Shown here: positions 58,736 through 64,000 of the stretch, one piece after another
How the letters are laid out: the number at the start of each line of letters is the position of its first letter
How positions within the stretch are numbered: the stretch's first letter is position 1
Assembly: GCA_034440615.1 (NCBI GenBank)
Contig: JAOTOM010003125.1
Span: 62,001 to 126,000 of the forward strand
DNA from: Ashinkailepas kermadecensis
Lineage: Eukaryota > Arthropoda > Thecostraca > Neolepadidae
Direction of reading: 5' to 3'
Length of the DNA: 64,000 bases
The notes under the pieces: generated by a model
What the model saw: the letters and a program-made list of their open reading frames with translations, nothing else
Databases searched by the model: none
Told to the model about the DNA's origin: nothing
Program-made: the position numbers and the translations under genes

Positions 58736-61535
58736 ACGTGCCATGGCGTACCGTCCACCTCGATTACCTGAGGTGACATGACGCGTGTCACGATGCCCGG
58801 ATTAGACGATACGATGCAGCGCGTCCCCCGGCGACGCATCCAAACGAGATCACTAATTTGAAACTCGGGCACATCCCGCGTCTCGTCCGGCGCCGGCGGC
58901 GGTCGCTGAGCGCCGGAGGGCGCACGGGGCTGCGGAGGTCGCACGCAGTCACGCACCGCGTACCGGTAAATACCGGCAGCCGGCGATGTCGCGGCCGAGT
59001 CGCCGGACCGCGGAGTGACGTTGTACAAGTGTACAGCCTCCGCGATGGCACACCTGCGGCGCGCGGCGATCACCTTAATGGTACGGTGACTGCGCTCCAC
59101 AATCCCGTTGCCGCCCAGCTCATGGACGGCCCGGAAGCGAAGGACCACACCCCACTTTGACACAAACGCCGCCATCCGACGTCCGCGGAAGATGGTATCA
59201 TTGTCGGCCAGAATTTCCTCCGGCGCGCCGCGCTCGCGGAAAATCGTCTCCAGGTGTCTAATGACCTCGGCCGCGTCTGGGCGAGCCAGATATCGCCACA
59301 GGCTGTAGCGAGACGGGCCGCAGTCTATCAAGGTCAGATACGATCCACCCTGATAATGAGTCACATCCATTGCGAGCCGCTTCCACGAATCCGGAACACT
59401 CAGCGAGCCGTGCTGCCATCGCGCCGGCACGGGGTCAATGGATCGGCACACGTCACACCGATTCACGGACGTCCGGACGTCGGCTCGTGACACGTCACGG
59501 GACACGTCACGTCTCACGAAGTACAGTGTCCGGCGGATACCCGGATGGCCCGCCCTCACGTGCACGGTCTGGATACGTGTCTGTATGTCAATGTCCGCGT
59601 CGTCATCGCCGGAATCCTGCATTGCGGCGGCCGCGCCGGCGTGCCCCTCACCGCGAGCGGTATTTCCAGCCGACGTCGCCGCCTCGGCCGGCGGCTCGTG
59701 CTCGCGCAGCCAGTCTCTCGGAACGCGGGTCAGCACGTCCGCCTTGTTCTCCTCCGACCGAACGAGCGTGACAGACAGCTCCAGCTGTAGCTCTTCCACT
59801 AGCTGGCGGATGATGTCGACACGTCGCCGGATCAACAACTCACCGTGCGCCTTTGTGCGGAGGCGCGCGCGGCCAGTCAGTGCATCGCTGATCCACCGAT
59901 GGACCGTGGCGGAGTCCGTACGGAGGTCGATGTCGCGAATTCCCCAGGCGATGGCGAGGTTGACGCCGCGCACTGCCGCATCGAACTCGGCCATGTTAAT
60001 GTGAGCCGATGCTGTAGTCTCCGGCCGCAGCCAGCAGGCGTCCTCAACCACACCGTCGTCTGGGCTCTCGATGACCACCCCCGCGGCGATCGCACTGGCG
60101 TCCGTCCACACGGTGACCTTCTCGTCGGTCAGCCGCCACGGCCCGTGCGCCGGGTCGTGCGCTTCCAGCCGGTCTCTGACCTGTGAGATCTGGGACAGGA
60201 GGGCGGCGTCTGTGGCGACATCATCCCAGCCGCGCGTCATGGCGTTCGCCCGGCGCTTCAGCCAGGCAGCCGCCGGGCGGAGCCCGCCGCTGACGGGCAG
60301 ATGCGCCACCAGCCGACCGCACCAGGCGAACACGGAGCGACGCGTGACCCGCTCCGGCGGCGACGCGATGGCGTTGTCGCGCGTCCAGTGCAGCTCACCG
60401 TCCACCACTTGCACGTGCAGGCCGAGCAGGCGCGCACCGTCCACCGTGCGCTCCGGCTTCTTGCAGGCCAGGCCGAAGCGGGCGAAGTGCTGCGTCACGC
60501 GGTCAGCGCTGACAACATCTTCGTCGACCAGCAGGTCGTCTGCGTACGGGAGCACGCCGCGCTGCATGTCGGCGTCCTCCGCCAGCACTGCCCGCACGAC
60601 GGCCTTCATGATCAGCAGGGCGACGTTGAGTCCGAATCCCAGTCGGGTCAGACAGTACCGCCGCCCCCTCACCATCGCCGTCTGGTACGGCCACAGCCGG
60701 CGCTCAAGCCGCAGCTGGAGATCAGCTCTTCGCAGGTCCACCACTGCGATCCGCGTGCCGTGCCGCCGCCACTTCCTCAGTTGATCCACGCAGACGTCAG
60801 CGTCCGCTGTGTGGGCCGTCACAACCCCGTTTAGTTCTCGGTAGTCCAGCACGGGTCTCACTCTGTCCTGGTTGACCTGCCGCACCGCCATCAGGGGGAC
60901 CAACCCGCGCGGCGGCCCGTCCACCTCACTGTCGTACGGCTTCAGCCAGCCGTCGCTGATCCATGTGTCGATTTCCGCGTCGTACGCCCGCCGAGCGCTC
61001 TGAGGGACGGCATATTCAGCCACTTCGTTGCTCAGACACTCCGGGCCGGCGCCGTCCGCCCACTTCCAGGCCACTGTCCAGGGCCGCTGCTCAACGTCGA
61101 ATCGTGCCGTGTAATCGGTCGCGTCCACCGCCGGGCCCGGGGAGGTCACAGCCGCTACCGCACAGAACTGAACATCTGTCGGCGTCCGCAGGCAGACTCC
61201 CCCCAGGGCCGCGATGGCGGTCATACCGAGCACGACATCGACCCCCAGCGGCCGCTCCGGCACCACCAACACACCGAGGCTCACCCGTCGGCCGTTGGTG
61301 CTGACCACCACGTTGCCGGTGCCACAGCACCGAAGTTCGTCGCCACTGATCGTCAGCATCCTGACCGACTGCGACGACCACTGCCGGCAGCGGTCGGTGT
61401 ACACCAGTGTGTCTGTGCAGCCAGTGTCGACCAACACGCTGCAGGTCCGCCCGTCCACCTCCAGCCAGGTGACGGGCAGCGCGCCTCTTATTGTCGGGGA
61501 GATAGTGCTTACGCTGACGCGTCGCCTCCCGGCGA
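58736..61535 (-). CDS. pol: pol: protease, RT, RNase H, integrase (open frame)
   Basis: The frame is open from 61590, overlapping gag, to 58609, so pol is read without a stop through the full enzyme set. Protease VLVDTGCTDTLV; RT with VLDYRELNG, LGFGLNVA and the catalytic LPYADDLLV; RNase H with TVWTDASA, an NMAEFDA block and DLRTDSA; integrase zinc site H..H..C..C; integrase D, D and E in AMDVTHYQG, ILADNDTIF and GIVERSH. A C-terminal module with DLVWMRRRGTRC and PGIVTRVM ends near 58740. The final ~40 codons (to 58609) are repeat sequence, so the natural stop has been lost or moved. Catalytic residues look intact. Confidence 0.85.
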
Positions 61536-62273
61536 GTTTCCCGGCTCCTTCCGCGGACAGGCGGCCGCGAAGTGACCCAGCTCGCCGCACGACCAGCAGC
61601 GCCGCGGCGGGCGTCTCACCGCCCGCGACGCTGCGGGAGCGCGCGGAGATGCCTCCTCGCGCGCCGCGGCCGCCGTCACTGCGACGCGCTCATCGCTCAG
61701 GACGGCCCACGCGCGCGCCAAGATGCTGGCGAGGTCCAAGGCCTCCGCGCAAGTGCCGACCTGGATCGTCATGCGGACCGTGTCCGGCAAACCAGATATG
61801 AACGCGCAGGTGAGCGCGCTCTCTCGCACCCCGCCATACAAAGTGGCGAGCCGCCGCAGATCTGCCAGATATACGTCTGCTGACTCACCGGGCTGTAGGC
61901 GGCGACTTGCGTAGGCATCGTAGGCCGCCAGCCGGTCCATAGCGAAAGCGTCGTAGAGTGCGTCACGCACAGCATCCGCCGAATTCCGCGCCGTCTCCGA
62001 CAGTTGCATCCAGACGGCGAACGTTCCTCCTGCGAGCCGCGCCGGCAGAACGCCCGTCAGGTCCACACCGCGGTGCTTGCACAGCACTTCAGCCCGTGTA
62101 AACCATTCCACCACGTCTGTCGACCCGTCGTATTCCGGGATGAGACGAGCGTCGAACGCGCCGCCTCCGTCGCGCCTCGTCGTCTCACCGCCTGTCGTCG
62201 TGGGCGCCGCCGCACCTCCAGCCGAGACGGTCGCCGCCTCGCCTCTTGTGGTTACTGCTGATATTTCGGGCAT
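61509..62273 (-). CDS. gag: gag-like protein with CCHC knuckle
   Basis: A 254-codon intact frame starting at the ATG at 62273. An Ala/Thr/Gly-rich N-terminus is followed by a retrotransposon-gag capsid segment (IPEYDGSTDVVEWFTRAE, then AFAMDRLAAYDAYASRRLQP and GESADVYLADLRRLATLYGG), an Arg/Ala-rich linker, and one zinc knuckle CWSCGELGHFAAACP near the C-terminus. Its role is particle assembly and RNA binding. The gag stop TAA is at 61509-61511 and overlaps pol by about 80 bases. No break seen. Confidence 0.82.
   Translation of the reverse strand: MPEISAVTTRGEAATVSAGGAAAPTTTGGETTRRDGGGAFDARLIPEYDGSTDVVEWFTRAEVLCKHRGVDLTGVLPARLAGGTFAVWMQLSETARNSADAVRDALYDAFAMDRLAAYDAYASRRLQPGESADVYLADLRRLATLYGGVRESALTCAFISGLPDTVRMTIQVGTCAEALDLASILARAWAVLSDERVAVTAAAAREEASPRAPAASRAVRRPPRRCWSCGELGHFAAACPRKEPGNSPGGDASA
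61536..61542 (-). promoter_or_regulatory. -1 frameshift heptamer G GGA AAC (gag/pol)
   Basis: On the minus strand the gag codons are CCG GGA AAC TCG, giving the X XXY YYZ phase. A short hairpin TCGCC-GGGA-GGCGA starts right after it. The -1 frame leads into the open pol frame. Same heptamer as at 20809-20815. Confidence 0.82.
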
Positions 62274-62280
62274 CTTGGCC

Positions 62281-63372
62281 GAAATAGCTTGTTAACTGAA
62301 GTATATTAGTTGGTGAAGTCCGCCAGTTTGCCAAAAAGAACAGTGAGAGCACACGCAGGTGCAGCCTGCGGAGAGCTCAGGTCGCGGCCGACTGACCCTC
62401 TCCCTCCTCGCGCTGCGGGTTACATATCCGCCATGAATCAGAAGCACGAGCATGCCTACGTCACATCCGACGTCACCTCTGACCTTGACCTCTATGTGTT
62501 ACACAATCCTCAAGTGAATCACGCCATGACCAGTCGACGCGTCATCACATTACAGTATGAAACGAATATGATAATGTAGTTACCGACGTCGCTTTGTCGA
62601 AACTAGGTAGCAGATTGAGTGATATTGACCTTCGTAAAAAGTTCCACCATTGTGTTCTCATAGTGTTCACAAACTACACGATCAGCCGTGCAGGGTTGTG
62701 CGTGCTGATGTTTCAGGTGTCGGTCGGGCCATTTTGGGAGCTGTGCTCAATAGGGTCTTCAGGGGACGATGCTCTTCATTCCTATGACGATGCGGTTCAA
62801 CTTGGTTGTTACCACGTTATGGTTTGTTTCGTTAACGGTTAAATAGGTTCCGACCGGACCAGCATGATCTGGCACAGCAAACCGCTCTCCCCACACCAAG
62901 GGCAGATTCTCCCGGTTATTTTGTCGCCAGTAGCAGAAAATCGAACCACTGTTGAGTAACACTCATGATATATTATTCGCGATTAATTGAGTATATTTTT
63001 GACTTGTTGTAGTGTACTTCGAGGTGGCACTGCATTTTTTCTAGTTTCAGAAGTAACGATACCTACACAATCAACAACTGGTATTCAATAACAGAACACA
63101 TCATGGGTAGCCACCACCTGGAATTGCACTACAAATAGTGCATGTACCACTAGCAGTAGTCGTGAGCTACCACTAGAGAGTAGTCATGGGTATGTTGTGC
63201 ATGAGGCTCATGTGCACAACACTAGTAAAAAGAGGCCATGTGGACTGCGTAAGTATCTATATTGGAGCACGATATTAATACATTTCGGCGAAGAATGTTG
63301 ATTCACTGTTGATTAAGGGGTATGCTCCAACCATTATCCCGAAACATTAATCACTGATACCACTGCAAACGG
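62281..63372. other. Leader side of the retroelement and flank
   Basis: The base run AAGTATATTAGTTGG near 62298 also occurs at 53680. TGACC words near 62461-62490. CCACTAG.AGTAGTC..G words are repeated at 63120-63190. No gene seen. Confidence 0.4.
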
Positions 63373-63652
63373 TTTTGTGGTGAGCCCTGGAGGACTGGGC
63401 ACAGTCAGCCGCCACTGTTTGGCACCGCTGGTGATCCGACTTTTGTGGTGAGCCCTGGATAACTGGGCACAGTCAGCCGCCACAGTTTGGCACCGCTGGT
63501 GATCCGACTTTTGTGGTGAGCCCTGGAGGACTGGGCACAGTCAGCCGCCACTGTTTGGCACCGCTGGTGATCCGACTTTTGTGGTGAGCCCTGGAGGCCT
63601 GGGCACTGTCAGCCGCCACTGTTTGGCACCGCTGGTGATCCGACTTTTGTGT
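63373..63652. repeat. 68-bp tandem repeat, four copies
   Basis: GTGGTGAGCCCTGGAGGACT starts at 63377, 63445, 63513 and 63581, a constant 68-base period with only a few substitutions. Confidence 0.97.
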
Positions 63653-63851
63653 ATCTTTTGTGCACTAATTGATTGTCAGCTCATGTGATGTCACTAAGCT
63701 CTGACGGCATTCTTCTGGTCGTGTTTGATGTAAGTTTGCTGAAGTCATAGTTGATTTTTCTGCAGATACTGCGTCAGTTGTGTTGATGTTTATGCTTACG
63801 AAATTTACGATATTCGCAGACCAGGTTGTCCGGAAATTGACCTTTAGTTAA

Positions 63852-64000
63852 CACGGGCACTGGAGGGGGGGGGGGGCGAAATCCGCCCACCCCTTCGGTT
63901 TTTCGTACATAACTGCAGATTTTACCGATCGATATACGCGATTTTCTGCGTACCTACTTAGAAGTGACCGGCACGTCGTTTAAAACAAGAAAATATAAAT
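63852..64000. mobile_element. Terminus of a second MITE copy (runs off the window)
   Basis: TTAA at 63848-63851, then CACGGGCACTGGAGG, a G14 run and ATCCGCC..CCCTTCGGTTTTTC, ATAACTGCAGATTT and CGCGATTTTCTGCGTAC. This is the inverse of 5215-5380, the right end of the 939-bp element. Confidence 0.85.

Larger units (their letters stand above)
58736..62273 (-). mobile_element. GC-rich Ty3/Gypsy-like retroelement, gag-pol only
   Basis: Minus-strand gag and pol in overlapping frames joined by a -1 frameshift signal. GC content is visibly much higher than in the AT-rich flanks. No LTR was recognised on either side: the pol end abuts a dispersed repeat at 58735, and the leader beyond 62280 has no copy elsewhere in the window. 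Likely truncated, yet the coding part is intact. Confidence 0.75.

Noticed and set aside
59438..60834. Long plus-strand frames opposite the pol gene
   Set aside because: GC-rich coding sequence keeps opposite frames open; the minus strand has all motifs.
63373..63652. CRISPR-like array
   Set aside because: Contiguous 68-bp tandem units, no spacers.

Overview
This is repeat-dominated animal nuclear DNA, most likely from an arthropod (crustacean or chelicerate; I cannot fix the taxon). The clues are piggyBac, CR1, I/Jockey-clade and Ty3/Gypsy elements, intron-bearing genes with GT..AG junctions, TTAGG-like tracts, microsatellites, and only a few host-like coding pieces. There is no prokaryotic operon structure.

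Layout. 1-4120: a nearly full-length CR1-type LINE on the minus strand (esterase ORF1, endonuclease-RT ORF2). 4388-5708: a 34-bp satellite split at a TTAA by a 939-bp piggyBac-type MITE. 6058-10148: a 4.1-kb TTAA-flanked piggyBac element that is a giant imperfect palindrome with two ~1.5-kb arms. 11330-15690: two head-to-tail 5' halves of an I/Jockey-clade LINE (5'UTR plus gag-like ORF1). 15690-19064: more fragments of that kind (RNase H, RT tail) and a microsatellite. 19065-36541: a 17.5-kb LTR retroelement with 418-bp LTRs and an ATTG target duplication, inserted in the last codons of the LINE ORF2, which resumes at 36542. It carries gag, pol, an env read from a likely spliced message, a decayed multi-exon zinc-finger gene, and two chromodomain ORFs near the 3' end. 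37095-38670: an older CR1 fragment. 38.7-45 kb: dispersed and simple repeats and a CRE-rich putative promoter. 45099-45232 (minus): an exon that reads as endophilin-A BAR domain. 45.9-50 kb: minisatellites and duplicated repeats. 51.1-53.2 kb: a small two-exon ORF and an intact secreted C-type-lectin-like gene. 54-58.7 kb: AT-rich repeat families. 58736-62273 (minus): a GC-rich Gypsy-like gag/pol with an open pol. 63.4 kb onward: a 68-bp tandem repeat and a second copy of the MITE terminus running off the window.

The most unusual points are the env-bearing retroelement with duplicated chromodomain accessory ORFs downstream of a good splice acceptor, the same G GGA AAC frameshift heptamer at the gag/pol junction of two very different retroelements, the palindromic piggyBac element, and the density of AGGTCA nuclear-receptor half-sites inside TTAA elements. 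All family assignments rest on motifs read by eye; no database search was possible.
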